Shown: one piece after another, positions 43,425 through 51,905 of the stretch | How positions within the stretch are numbered: position 1 is the first letter of the stretch | Layout: each line of letters starts with the position of its first letter | NCBI GenBank assembly: GCA_009782825.1 | Contig: WRII01000004.1 | Span: 30,605 to 94,604 of the forward strand | Reading direction: 5' to 3' | Source of the DNA: Peptococcaceae bacterium | Lineage (GTDB): Bacteria; Bacillota; Desulfitobacteriia; Desulfitobacteriales; Syntrophobotulaceae | DNA length: 64,000 nt | Program-made: the position numbers and the translations under genes | The notes under the pieces: generated by a model | The model's database searches: none | Seen by the model: the letters and a program-made list of their open reading frames with translations, nothing else | Told to the model about the DNA's origin: nothing

Positions 43425-44660
43425 ATGATCCTCGCTGTTGATATCGGCGGAACTAAAACACTCGCCGCCTTGTTTGAGTATGAAGAAACATCCCAAGGCC
43501 CTTCTTCGTGGCGCCCAACCCACTTGGCTCGTTGGCCCAGCCGGGATTTTCACTTGGAGTTCATCACTGATTTTCTGACCAACTCCCTGAAGGCCCACCC
43601 TCCAAAATCCCAATCCCAGGCCGTCAAAGCCGCGGGATTCAGCCTGGCAGGTCCCATCCTGAACGATCAATGCCGTTTAGTAAACCTTGAGAGGACACTG
43701 GACTTCTCAAAGGTGCGGCAACACTTCCCTCAGATCAGCTCCATAGTTTTTGCCAACGATGTGCTGGCCACAGCTCACGCGCTCATGGTTCTTCCCTCTT
43801 CCTCCATAGTTTCCCTAACCCCACAGCCGCCTCTTTTTATGAGGGCTGACAGGGACAGTGCTGCCGGCACTCCTGACACTCCCGGAACTCCTGACACTCC
43901 CGGCAGTGCCGGCACTCCCGACACTGCCAACATTTCTGACAATACCAACACTGCCAACATGACCAACACGCCCACATCCCCTTCCGACCCCTTTCCCATA
44001 GCCGTTCTGGCCCCCGGTACCGGACTCGGGCAGTCTCTTCTCCTGTCTCCAAGCCTCGCATTAGAGTCGGAAGGCGCACACACAGATTTTGCCCCGCGCA
44101 CAGAACAGGAAGTCAGGCTGTGGCGCTTTTTGCGGGATCGTTTTGGTCACGTCAGCTACGAACGCGTCCTCTCCGGCCCCGGCCTCCACAATATCTATTC
44201 CTTCCTTGTCCAGGAAATTCCTGCTGATGCCGCAAGATATACTCCCATCCCCTCCCCGCCGGAAATCACTTCCCACGCCCTGGCAGGAAGGTGTCCCTTG
44301 TGCCAAGCCAGCCTCGATCTCTTTATTGAAATCCTCGGCGCCCAAGCAGGCAACCTGGCCTTACAGACCATGGCCACAGGCGGAGTCTGTCTGGCCGGAG
44401 GCATTGTTCCCCATATCCTTCCCGCTCTGCAACATCACAGATTTTTGCAAGCCTTTCTCGATAAAGGCCGCTTCCACACTGTTGTCTCACAAATCCCTAT
44501 AGCCGCTGTCTGCACTGATCAAGCCGCTCTCTGGGGCGCCGCCTCTTTGGCCTATATAAACTCTTCTTCACCTCCCACCTCCCACTTTCCACACCGCATT
44601 TCTTCTTCGACCGTCTCCAACTCCGCCAGCGGCTCCTTCGCCGAAATCCCCATATCCTGA
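43425..44660 (+). CDS. glk: Glucokinase, with low-complexity insertion
   Basis: Phosphorylates glucose. The 411-residue protein belongs to the Glk family (not ROK): AVDIGGTKTLAAL, SLAGPILNDQCRLVNL, VFANDVLATA, and SEGAHTDFAPRTEQEVRLW then FGHVSYERVLSGPGLHNIY. A low-complexity insertion of about 45 residues rich in GTPDTP and NTAN repeats splits the region between LMVLPSSS and FPIAVLAPGTGLG; it is unusual and probably forms a disordered loop. GAGGTG precedes ATG 43425. The 3' end overlaps the convergent rmuC gene by 109 bases. Confidence 0.88.
   Translation: MILAVDIGGTKTLAALFEYEETSQGPSSWRPTHLARWPSRDFHLEFITDFLTNSLKAHPPKSQSQAVKAAGFSLAGPILNDQCRLVNLERTLDFSKVRQHFPQISSIVFANDVLATAHALMVLPSSSIVSLTPQPPLFMRADRDSAAGTPDTPGTPDTPGSAGTPDTANISDNTNTANMTNTPTSPSDPFPIAVLAPGTGLGQSLLLSPSLALESEGAHTDFAPRTEQEVRLWRFLRDRFGHVSYERVLSGPGLHNIYSFLVQEIPADAARYTPIPSPPEITSHALAGRCPLCQASLDLFIEILGAQAGNLALQTMATGGVCLAGGIVPHILPALQHHRFLQAFLDKGRFHTVVSQIPIAAVCTDQAALWGAASLAYINSSSPPTSHFPHRISSSTVSNSASGSFAEIPIS
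43865..43975 (+). repeat. Low-complexity repeats inside glk
   Basis: ACTCCTGACACTCCCGG-type units repeat in frame, followed by AACACTGCCAACAT units. They encode Thr/Pro/Asn/Asp-rich sequence absent from usual glucokinases. Confidence 0.75.
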
Positions 44661-46012
44661 AAACGCCGCACCGATACCAACACACGGCTTTCCAGACTGC
44701 CAATCATGGCATTGTAAGACCTCGCCGCTTTCCTTAACGCGCCCCCCATATCTTCAATATGATTCAGCATCCCCCCCATGCGCTCATACAGCTCTTGCCC
44801 CATAAGCTGAATCTGACGGGCATTTTCGGTCAGACGCTCATGCTGCCATCCATAAGACACCGTTTTAAGCAGCGCAATCAGCGTCGTCGGTGTAGCCACA
44901 ATAACCCTCTGCTGAGCGCCATATTCCAACAGACTGGGATCCTGTTCCAAAGCCGCGCTGAACAACATCTCCCCCGGCAGAAACATCACCACCATCTCCG
45001 GCGTAAACCCCAGCCCCCGCCAATACGCTTTTCCCGTTAAATTCGTAATATGATGACGAACCTGGCGGGCATGCATCTGCATCTTAGCCCCCTTCAGCTC
45101 CTCATCATCCGTTTCCACAGCCTCCATATAAGCCGCCAACGGAACCTTCGCGTCCACCACAATCCTCTTCTGACCCGGCATATGGACAATAAGGTCAGGC
45201 CTCTGACGAGACGCCTCAGCCGCCGTCCCCAGAGCCCCTTGACCCTCAGAAGTTCCTTGCAGCTTAGACCTCTCTTGAAACTTAGACGTCACCGGCTGCT
45301 GCTCAAAGTCACAATACTCCAGCATCCCCGCCAATTCCACCACGCGTTTCAGTTGAATCTCCCCCCAGCGGCCCCGCACCACAGGAGTTTTCAGAGCCAT
45401 GACCAGACGGGACGTTTCCCGCTGCAGCTTTTCCTGACCCGCCGCCATGGACACCACCTGCTCACTCAAGCCGTGATAGGCGCCGACACGAACCCTTTCC
45501 ATCTCAAGGATTTTTTCATTTACCTGAGCCAACGTCTCCTTAATCGGAGCCACCAACTCCCCCACAGCCGTTTCCCGCTTCTCCAGTTCAGCCTTCGCCC
45601 GATCCTGATAGAGAGTCAGAGAAGACTTCGCCATGTCCACAAACATCTGATTATTATGTTGGAGCGCATCAGAGGCCAAGAGACGAAAAGCCTGATTCAT
45701 CTCCTCCTTCGCCTGCATCAAAAGCTCAACCTTTTCCCTCTGTTGATCCTCCGCGACCTCCAGCCGCACCAAAAGCTCAGCAATCGTCGCCTTCTGTTCA
45801 GTCCCCAGACGATCACTCGCTTCTTTTTCTTGGCGCACGCCGGACAAAGCCATTTCCAGATCCGGAATACGGGCGATCCTTTCCCGCAAGACCGCGTTTT
45901 CCTCAATCGAATGACTCTGATTCCTCTTCCCCCAAGTGATAACCCCCAGAGCCCCAAGAGTGCCCCCCAGAAGCAATCCCAAGGCAAATATGCCAATATA
46001 GAATCCTTCCAT
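44552..46012 (-). CDS. rmuC: DNA recombination protein RmuC
   Basis: A 486-residue protein with one N-terminal helix (GIFALGLLLGGTLGAL), a long coiled coil to about residue 190, and the RmuC nuclease-like domain: KTPVVRGRWGEIQLKRVVEL, DLIVHMPGQKRIVVDAKVPL and MVVMFLPGEMLFSAAL. RmuC limits inversions between short repeats, perhaps relevant in this repeat-rich genome. The ATG at 46012 has GAGG six bases upstream. It shares its last 109 bases, antiparallel, with glk. Confidence 0.9.
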   Translation of the reverse strand: MEGFYIGIFALGLLLGGTLGALGVITWGKRNQSHSIEENAVLRERIARIPDLEMALSGVRQEKEASDRLGTEQKATIAELLVRLEVAEDQQREKVELLMQAKEEMNQAFRLLASDALQHNNQMFVDMAKSSLTLYQDRAKAELEKRETAVGELVAPIKETLAQVNEKILEMERVRVGAYHGLSEQVVSMAAGQEKLQRETSRLVMALKTPVVRGRWGEIQLKRVVELAGMLEYCDFEQQPVTSKFQERSKLQGTSEGQGALGTAAEASRQRPDLIVHMPGQKRIVVDAKVPLAAYMEAVETDDEELKGAKMQMHARQVRHHITNLTGKAYWRGLGFTPEMVVMFLPGEMLFSAALEQDPSLLEYGAQQRVIVATPTTLIALLKTVSYGWQHERLTENARQIQLMGQELYERMGGMLNHIEDMGGALRKAARSYNAMIGSLESRVLVSVRRFQDMGISAKEPLAELETVEEEMRCGKWEVGGEEEFI

Positions 46013-46041
46013 ATCCATCCTCACTAGTACTTCACGAGTTC

Positions 46042-46623
46042 TCACTCAAGCCTCAAGTCTAAATAATAGTCTTCCGGCGGCTGCGCCAGAGGCCCCAATC
46101 TCTCCATAGGCCAGGGACGGATCCACACGCGCCCATGCACCAGATTTTGCTCCAGGCACCCCCAGTTGTGACTATCATTGCTCCCTTCACGGTTATCCCC
46201 CATCACAAAATAGTATCCCTCCGGCACGGTAACCGGTTCCATCTTATATTGAGTCAGACCCTGAGGGTTGATCACATAAGGTTCATTCAAAGCCCGTCCG
46301 TCAATCCAAACATGCCCGTCTCTTACCTCCACCGTTTCTCCCGGCAGCCCAATAAGACGTTTGACCAGATCCTCCCCCTGCAAATCCTCCAGTTCCTTCC
46401 TGGCCGGCGCCGTAAAAACGATAATATCTCCCCGCTCCAAAGATCCCATCTTATAAAACAGACGATCCACCACGACACGATCCTGCACCTGAATCGTCGG
46501 CGCCATAGACGGTGTCGGCACCACACGCACATCCACCACAAATTGACGCAGCAACATCGACACGCCAAAAGCTACAGCGATAATAACCACCCATTCTATC
46601 AAGCTTCTCACGATTTTTCTCAT
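46042..46623 (-). CDS. lepB: Signal peptidase I (copy 1)
   Basis: A 193-residue membrane serine protease that removes signal peptides. One N-terminal helix, the Ser-containing VVPTPSMAPTIQVQDRVVVD, the Lys box RGDIIVF then KRLIGLPGETVEVRDG, and GDNREGSNDSHNWG are all present. It is a close paralog of the next gene upstream, from which it is separated by nine bases. AAAGGTGATT precedes the ATG. Confidence 0.93.
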   Translation of the reverse strand: MRKIVRSLIEWVVIIAVAFGVSMLLRQFVVDVRVVPTPSMAPTIQVQDRVVVDRLFYKMGSLERGDIIVFTAPARKELEDLQGEDLVKRLIGLPGETVEVRDGHVWIDGRALNEPYVINPQGLTQYKMEPVTVPEGYYFVMGDNREGSNDSHNWGCLEQNLVHGRVWIRPWPMERLGPLAQPPEDYYLDLRLE

Positions 46624-46632
46624 AGATTACAA

Positions 46633-47229
46633 TCACCTTTCCGAATCCAAAGAACCTTCTCTCCAAGAGTCTTCCGGCGGCTTAACCAACCCGCCAAATC
46701 TGTCAAAGGGCCAATACCGAATCCACACACGCCCTTCTACCCTCTTCTGATCCAAAACCCCCCAGCTCCGGCTGTCACCGCTATTCTCGCGGTTATCCCC
46801 CATGACAAAGTAGGATCCCTCCGGCACCGTAACCGGTCCGAACCACCCTATCGTGCGGCCTTCCGGATCAATCACATAAGGTTCATTCAGAGCCTGTCCG
46901 TCAATCCAAACATACCCATTTTTCCACTCAACCGTCTCCCCCGGCAGCCCAATAAGACGCTTAACCATAAGTTCACCCCATTTGTCCTTCTCGATCCCCG
47001 GGTGCTCCGGCGCCTTAAAAACAATAATATCCCCGCGCTGCAAAGATCCCATCTTATAGAACAGACGATCCACCACGATATGATCCTCCAGTTGAATCGT
47101 CGGTACCATCGACGGTGTTGGAACATGGCATGTGAACACCACAAATCGAGTTAACAGAAACCAAACCACAGCAGCCACAGCAATAATAATCGCCCATTCT
47201 TTCAAGTTCTTCAGCGTCTTCTCCTTCAT
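46633..47229 (-). CDS. lepB: Signal peptidase I (copy 2)
   Basis: A 198-residue paralog with VPTPSMVPTIQLEDHIVVDRL (Ser), RGDIIVFKAPEH, KRLIGLPGETVEWKNG (Lys) and GDNRENSGDSRSWG. Tandem signal peptidases suggest distinct substrate sets; one may serve sporulation or the Tat/Sec exported proteins encoded nearby. The start at 47229 or 47232 (adjacent ATGs) follows AAAGGGG. It is followed by copy 1 on the same strand and preceded by a prenyl synthase gene. Confidence 0.92.
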   Translation of the reverse strand: MKEKTLKNLKEWAIIIAVAAVVWFLLTRFVVFTCHVPTPSMVPTIQLEDHIVVDRLFYKMGSLQRGDIIVFKAPEHPGIEKDKWGELMVKRLIGLPGETVEWKNGYVWIDGQALNEPYVIDPEGRTIGWFGPVTVPEGSYFVMGDNRENSGDSRSWGVLDQKRVEGRVWIRYWPFDRFGGLVKPPEDSWREGSLDSER

Positions 47230-47251
47230 CATGACCCCTTTCTCAATGACC

Positions 47252-48235
47252 TCAATAATTCCTCTTCCCCACAAACTGCGCCAACTCCTGCAAGTTTTTG
47301 CGATGCCGGGTATTCGGAAAAACACTCAAACACTGCTGGGCCCGCGCCGTATACCTATCCACCAATTTCTGAGCACGCTCGATCCCGCCGGAACTCTTAA
47401 CCAACCAGATGGCCTCAGCCACAAGAGCCTCATCCTTTTCTCTCATACAAAAAATCTCAGCAAACCGCCGCCTCTGCATTTCCGGCAGCGTCTCCAGCGC
47501 ATAGATCATGGGCAGCGTCATAATCCCCTGACGAAGATCCCCGCCGCAAGGTTTACCCAACTTACGGGGATCCGCCGTCAAATCCAAAATATCATCAACA
47601 ATCTGGAAAGCAATCCCCAAGCTGTGCCCAAACCTCCGCATCCGCAGCGTCTCCCCTTCCGACGCCCCCGAAACCATAGCCCCCGTCTGGCAGCTTACCC
47701 CCACCAGAAGAGCCGTCTTGCGCGAAATACGATAATAATAATTTTTAAAAGACTGATTCACATCATAGGCCGCCCGAATCTGCTGGATTTCCCCCAATGT
47801 CATTTGCACACACATCTTCGAGAAAATCGTCCAGAGAGCCGGATCCCCCATATCAAGAATCAAGTCCATCACCTTGGCAAACAAATAACTGCCCATGTTA
47901 ATAGCCACCGTATCCCCCCATCGGGCCGGAATAGAAGGCCGGCCCCGCCGCGTCAGCGACCGATCCACCACATCATCATGAACCAGCGACGCCATATGCA
48001 TCAGTTCAATCGCCATGGCCAGGGGCAAAACCTTCGCGAAACTATAAGTAAAAAGCTTACCCGACAACACCACAAAACTCGGGCGAATCCTTTTCCCGCC
48101 CGCCTCCAGCAAAAAGCGGCCCGTTTCGGCCATCACATCATCGTCATCCCTCAGATACTCCTGTAAAGAACAGTTCACCATATCCAGATCCTCTGCCAGG
48201 TCACGGAGCCATATCTTTTTAAGCGCAGCATCCAT
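47252..48235 (-). CDS. hepT: Polyprenyl diphosphate synthase (heptaprenyl synthase component II-like)
   Basis: A 327-residue prenyl transferase. Both Asp-rich motifs are intact: HMASLVHDDVVDRSLTRRG and IAFQIVDDILDLTAD, with GGKRIRPSF at the start. It extends prenyl chains for menaquinone. In Firmicutes component II needs a degenerate partner; the gene at 49.75-50.49 kb, beyond tatA and tatC, is a plausible partner. AAAAGGAGGGGG precedes the ATG. Confidence 0.9.
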   Translation of the reverse strand: MDAALKKIWLRDLAEDLDMVNCSLQEYLRDDDDVMAETGRFLLEAGGKRIRPSFVVLSGKLFTYSFAKVLPLAMAIELMHMASLVHDDVVDRSLTRRGRPSIPARWGDTVAINMGSYLFAKVMDLILDMGDPALWTIFSKMCVQMTLGEIQQIRAAYDVNQSFKNYYYRISRKTALLVGVSCQTGAMVSGASEGETLRMRRFGHSLGIAFQIVDDILDLTADPRKLGKPCGGDLRQGIMTLPMIYALETLPEMQRRRFAEIFCMREKDEALVAEAIWLVKSSGGIERAQKLVDRYTARAQQCLSVFPNTRHRKNLQELAQFVGKRNY

Positions 48236-48301
48236 AGTTTCACCCCCTCCTTTTAAGGTGCCTTGCCGACACCCTTCGTATACGATTCTCTCTCTACTCT
48301 A

Positions 48302-48682
48302 TCATCCATCTTCGCCTTCACGTTTATCCCTGACCAACTCCCGGGGAAGAGCCTCCAGAGGATTAGCCGCCTTAGGGGCGCTCCGGGAGGCATTCCGGCC
48401 TTGAGCCGATTCCTTGGGATCCTTGGTCAAATCCTCATAGCGCAGCAAATTGTCCAAATCAAGATCCACATCAACATCCATATTCAGACCTGTAACTTCT
48501 TTTTTGATCTCATCCACAGGATCCTGAAGCATACTATTAAAATCCTTTGTCACACCCTGGGTAAGCTTACGGATCTGGGAAAAAGCCTTCCCCAAATTCC
48601 GGGCAATTTTAGGCAGCTCCTCCGGACCAAAAACAATCAACGCCAAAACCAGAACCAGAATAATATTACCCATCGTTCCCAT
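48302..48682 (-). CDS. tatA: TatA/TatB-like protein
   Basis: A 126-residue component of the twin-arginine translocase: a hydrophobic N-terminus (NIILVLVLALIVFGPEELPK) with the FG-P hinge, the amphipathic helix IARNLGKAFSQIRKLTQ, and a long charged tail with DVDVDLDLDN and KDPKESAQGR. The ATG at 48682 has AGGAGG seven bases upstream and lies inside the end of tatC, so the two are coupled. Confidence 0.88.
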   Translation of the reverse strand: MGTMGNIILVLVLALIVFGPEELPKIARNLGKAFSQIRKLTQGVTKDFNSMLQDPVDEIKKEVTGLNMDVDVDLDLDNLLRYEDLTKDPKESAQGRNASRSAPKAANPLEALPRELVRDKREGEDG

Positions 48683-49757
48683 AGACAGACACCTCCTCAG
48701 CCTCCTCAGCCAGACGCTCCCGTCTGGCCTTTCTCTTGACCATAACCCTGCCAATCCAGATGCTGACTTCATAGAGAGCATATACCGGAACAATCATAAA
48801 TCCCAGAGTCGCCAAATCCGGCGTAGGCGAAATAATCACAGCCGCCAAAACAATGATAAAAAACGCATACTTGCGGGCCTTCGCCAGTGCCCGAGGAGAC
48901 AATATCCCCCACCCTATCAGCGCCAGCAGCACCACCGGCAACTCAGCAAACAAGCCAAAACTCAACACAAAAGTCAATATAAAATTAACATAAAAATTCA
49001 CAGTCCAAATATTATCAGAGCTGATCCCAATCCCTTCCTGGTTCAGCGTAATAAAGAAATCAAGGCACAAAGGCAGCACCATAAAAAAGCAGAAAGCCGC
49101 TCCCCCTAAGAACAAAATCACAGACCAAGGCACAACCCTATAGACATATTTTTTCTCCGATCTTTTCAGAGCCGGCAGGAGAAAGCTCCACAGCTGCCAA
49201 AAGATGATAGGCGCCATCACAAAAATACCAATCACCATCGACATCTTCAGCTTGACCATGAGCCCTTCCGTAGGCGTCAAAGTCTGAATCGACACTACAG
49301 GCTTTTCCGGGTCAGTAAGAGTAACCCTTTCCCGCAAAATCAGGCCGGTATTCGGGTCAATGATATCAACTGTTTTTTGGCTGGCCAAGTTAACCTTCTC
49401 CCGCAAAACCTGGCGATTCTCCGAGTCGGCAATATCCACAGTCCCATCCGTGTTGTCAACCAGAATAACCTGGTTATACACAATCTGACCACTATTTGAA
49501 TCCATAATATCAACCGGATTCCCCTCGCGCATCGCATCCTGTAACAGTGAATTCGCCTCAAAGCCCCCCTTCTCACCCAGAGCCTCCTGAAAGGGCGAAA
49601 TCGGCGACTGCATAAACTCAAGCACATAAGGCGCCAAAAACCATCCCACCAGAGCGCCCGCAGCCACCGCGTACACAATGACCATTAAAACCTTGCGCAG
49701 CTCCTTCAGGTGGCCCAACAAAGGCAATTCATTCGCATTCGACTTCCTCCGTTTCAT
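48666..49757 (-). CDS. tatC: Twin-arginine translocase subunit TatC with repeat insertion
   Basis: TatC recognises twin-arginine signal peptides. At 363 residues it is about 100 longer than usual. The family start is clear (LPLLGHLKELRKVLMVIVYA), helices 2-6 follow TPTEGLMVKLKMSMVIGIFV and the sequence ends with a charged tail. Between about residues 64 and 158, in the first extracytoplasmic loop, lie three imperfect units beginning VDIMDSNSG, VDIADSENR and VDIIDPNTG. Such a loop insertion is rare and should face the outside. Its stop overlaps tatA by 17 bases. Confidence 0.92.
   Translation of the reverse strand: MKRRKSNANELPLLGHLKELRKVLMVIVYAVAAGALVGWFLAPYVLEFMQSPISPFQEALGEKGGFEANSLLQDAMREGNPVDIMDSNSGQIVYNQVILVDNTDGTVDIADSENRQVLREKVNLASQKTVDIIDPNTGLILRERVTLTDPEKPVVSIQTLTPTEGLMVKLKMSMVIGIFVMAPIIFWQLWSFLLPALKRSEKKYVYRVVPWSVILFLGGAAFCFFMVLPLCLDFFITLNQEGIGISSDNIWTVNFYVNFILTFVLSFGLFAELPVVLLALIGWGILSPRALAKARKYAFFIIVLAAVIISPTPDLATLGFMIVPVYALYEVSIWIGRVMVKRKARRERLAEEAEEVSVYGNDG
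49283..49568 (-). repeat. Threefold repeat inside the first TatC loop
   Basis: Encodes three imperfect 23-25 residue units of the form VDI-D-N-G-I--R--L inserted in the extracytoplasmic loop of TatC. DNA repeats are diverged, so the expansion is not recent. Confidence 0.7.
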
Positions 49758-50485
49758 GACACCCCTCCCTCACCCGCCAAGAAGACAAATTGATCAGCTA
49801 TAAAATCTCTCAGCCGCACCAACGCCGTCACATCATCACATATCAAATCCAATTCCCCAATCAGGGCATCCGCCTCCGTTAGAAACGATTCCGGAGTAGG
49901 CAGTTGAGCATAATCTAGTGGCCATTGGCCCTTATCCTCAATCTTTGCCGCCCACGCCATCCCTAAGCATCGGCCAAACCTTTCAAACAATCGAACACTC
50001 TGCACATCCGCGCCAAGAACCTCCGCCGCCAATCTCCCGCAGAGCGCCACCAAGAGCCCCCGTTCCCTCTCCCAAACCAAGGGCAGCTCATAAGAAGCCG
50101 CCTGTTTTTGTGTCAGCTTCCACCGCAGAAGAGCTCCCTTTTTCATAGACTTCACCAAATCCGTCAAAGGCCGCAGCTGGGCATAGATCTCATGAGAAAT
50201 CATCTGCAAAAAAGATTCGCTCAGCCAATAATCCCCCACCAAAACAGCATATTGACGACCTGACTGCTGAGACTCCCCCTCATAGTCCCGGAGCTTGTTA
50301 TGAACAAGATCAGATAAATAAATGCACATAATAACATCAGCCAAAACAGGCAAATTCTTATGACTGCGCCCCAAGGCGCGGCCCACAGACTCTACCATAG
50401 CCGAACACAGTTTATGCTCAATCTCAGTGAGAGTCATATTCAAAACATCTTGAAATTGCTGCAAAATAGCAAAAGACCTTTCCAT
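49754..50485 (-). CDS. Degenerate prenyl-synthase-like protein (possible HepS-type component I)
   Basis: A 243-residue helical protein. DVIMCIYLSDLVHNKLRDYE and YAVLVGDYWLSESFLQMISH resemble the LVHDDVxD/GDYLxAxA region of prenyl synthases but with the Asp-rich motif replaced, as in regulatory component I of heptaprenyl synthase. I infer it pairs with the intact synthase at 47.3-48.2 kb. GGGGAGG lies just before ATG 50485. Its stop overlaps the tatC start by four bases, and an alternative is a TatC-associated accessory protein. Confidence 0.6.
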   Translation of the reverse strand: MERSFAILQQFQDVLNMTLTEIEHKLCSAMVESVGRALGRSHKNLPVLADVIMCIYLSDLVHNKLRDYEGESQQSGRQYAVLVGDYWLSESFLQMISHEIYAQLRPLTDLVKSMKKGALLRWKLTQKQAASYELPLVWERERGLLVALCGRLAAEVLGADVQSVRLFERFGRCLGMAWAAKIEDKGQWPLDYAQLPTPESFLTEADALIGELDLICDDVTALVRLRDFIADQFVFLAGEGGVS

Positions 50486-50677
50486 AATCCTCCCCAAAAA
50501 ATATGATTATTCTACTATTTTACCGTCAAATGGTCTCATTATCAATATTATTATTTATATTGATCCTAGAAAATCAAGAATACCCAAAACGAGTGTTTTA
50601 TATAATATGTCAAAACCCTGCAACCGCTACGATCACAGGGTCTTACACCACGATTCGGAATAAAATAAATATCCCTC

Positions 50678-51055
50678 CTACATATTGGCAGCATTTGGAA
50701 TTATCTGGCCCATTCCCCTTTTGTACTCTTTGGCCGATACTCTTCCCGATTCGAAACTCTCCGACACATAATAGCACGCATCCCATGGATTAACCTTGTC
50801 TCCACAGGTGAAGACGTCAACAGCGGCGTATCCCAGTTCCGGCCAAGTGTGAACAGCGAGATGAGACTCAGAAATCACGACAACCCCGCTCACACCCTGA
50901 GGGCTAAATTTATGGAATACCACCTCACGAACCTCTGCGCCCGCTTCCAGAGCTGCATTGACCATAATCTTTTCAACTTTGTCCACATCATTAAGAAGAT
51001 CAAAGCTGCACTCATAGATCTCGGCCAATACATGACGTCCCAAAAAGTTTTTCAT
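50678..51055 (-). CDS. speH: S-adenosylmethionine decarboxylase proenzyme
   Basis: Makes decarboxylated SAM for spermidine synthesis. At 125 residues it is a prokaryotic class I proenzyme: VISESHLAVHTWPELGYAAVDVFTCG holds the self-cleavage Ser that becomes the pyruvoyl group, followed by the Cys. AAGGGGG precedes the ATG. It stands alone; no spermidine synthase is adjacent. Confidence 0.94.
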   Translation of the reverse strand: MKNFLGRHVLAEIYECSFDLLNDVDKVEKIMVNAALEAGAEVREVVFHKFSPQGVSGVVVISESHLAVHTWPELGYAAVDVFTCGDKVNPWDACYYVSESFESGRVSAKEYKRGMGQIIPNAANM

Positions 51056-51129
51056 CTGTAAGTCGTCCCCCTTTTTTGTTCATATATTCTCCGTTAAAAT
51101 ATTGTAGCACAATACACTCCTTTGTCAAT

Positions 51130-51182
51130 AATCACTCCTTTCGCATACTTTCGCATACTTTCGCATAATCACTCCTTTCGCA
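51130..51182. repeat. Tandem 10-bp repeats upstream of speH
   Basis: TCGCATACTT repeats twice with a third partial copy, flanked by two copies of AATCACTCCTTTCGCA. It lies between speH and the tRNA gene. Confidence 0.7.
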
Positions 51183-51263
51183 GGGTTAACTGCCCCTGAC
51201 AAAACCGCCGCACAATCCTTATCAGGTGTGACGGCGGTATTGTGAGCTTCCTGTTCATATTTT

Positions 51264-51340
51264 TGGTCGGAGCGACACGATTTGAACGTGCGGCCTCTAC
51301 CACCCCAAGGTAGCGCTCTACCAAGCTGAGCTACGCCCCG
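51264..51340 (-). tRNA. tRNA-Pro (anticodon GGG)
   Basis: Read on the minus strand, CGGGGCGTAGCTCAGCTTGG opens a full cloverleaf: acceptor stem, D-loop, anticodon stem CTACC/GGTAG around loop TTGGGGT (anticodon GGG), a TTCAAATC T-loop and an encoded CCA end. It is 77 bases including CCA. Confidence 0.95.
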
Positions 51341-51431
51341 TCACAAGACAAAACACCTGTCTAATCTATCATACTTGCGCGGAGAAATCAACCTGTGCAA
51401 GAAGGGAGAATTTTCTTTTGCCCCAAAATCT

Positions 51432-51644
51432 TTATGTGCGTTCTTTCGCGCTGCGCTCACAGACATATTGCAAAAACCTCTGATAATCGGGTATCGCAAC
51501 ACCACCGGTAACCGTGTCAAGCTCCTCCACCAACAATGCATCACCGGCCGCTCCCAATTTATCCGCTTCGGAGACCGCCCTAAGCAATGCGTCTATTTTC
51601 TTGGCATCTATTTTCCTCTCCGCCACATCACCATTTTTTCCCAT
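51432..51644 (-). CDS. Small peptide with double-glycine leader-like motif
   Basis: A 70-residue frame with GGAGGGG upstream of ATG 51644. The sequence has a charged helical start (GDVAERKIDAKKIDALLRAV), then VEELDTVTGG, which matches the double-Gly cleavage motif (ELxxVxGG) of bacteriocin and RiPP-type leaders, and a 22-residue C-terminal part VAIPDYQRFLQYVCERSAKE with one Cys. No peptidase-containing ABC transporter or modification enzyme is nearby. It may be a peptide signal or an unrelated small protein. Confidence 0.5.
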   Translation of the reverse strand: MGKNGDVAERKIDAKKIDALLRAVSEADKLGAAGDALLVEELDTVTGGVAIPDYQRFLQYVCERSAKERT

Positions 51645-51736
51645 AATAGCCCCTCCATCTATCCTATGATAAAATCTATATATGAAGTATATACACATCA
51701 AACGTCAATATGTTACAGCCCTTTGAAGCCAACCCA

Positions 51737-51790
51737 TAAAAAAAAACAAGCGCCCCGGCAGAGAGCAGCCTCCCTTACCAATTGGGCGCC
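51737..51790 (-). terminator. Terminator-like stem with long T-run
   Basis: On the minus strand, GCGCCC (51784-51789) and GGGCGC (51750-51755) pair across a 28-base loop and are followed by TTGTTTTTTTTT. It is 120 bases beyond the spoIVA stop and is the best candidate for the spoIVA terminator. Confidence 0.5.
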
Positions 51791-51850
51791 TATCCTGATT
51801 TGGAAAACAGAAAGGAATTTACCATTATTCAACCCTTGAATTTGCCATCA

Positions 51851-51896
51851 TGCAGCCCTTGCCGACCCTTGCCGACCCTTGTCGGCCCTTGCCAAC
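51851..51896. repeat. 10-bp tandem repeats after spoIVA
   Basis: CCCTTGCCGA-like units occur four to five times immediately downstream of the spoIVA stop codon, before the terminator-like stem. Confidence 0.65.
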
Positions 51897-51905
51897 CGTC
51901 GACCA

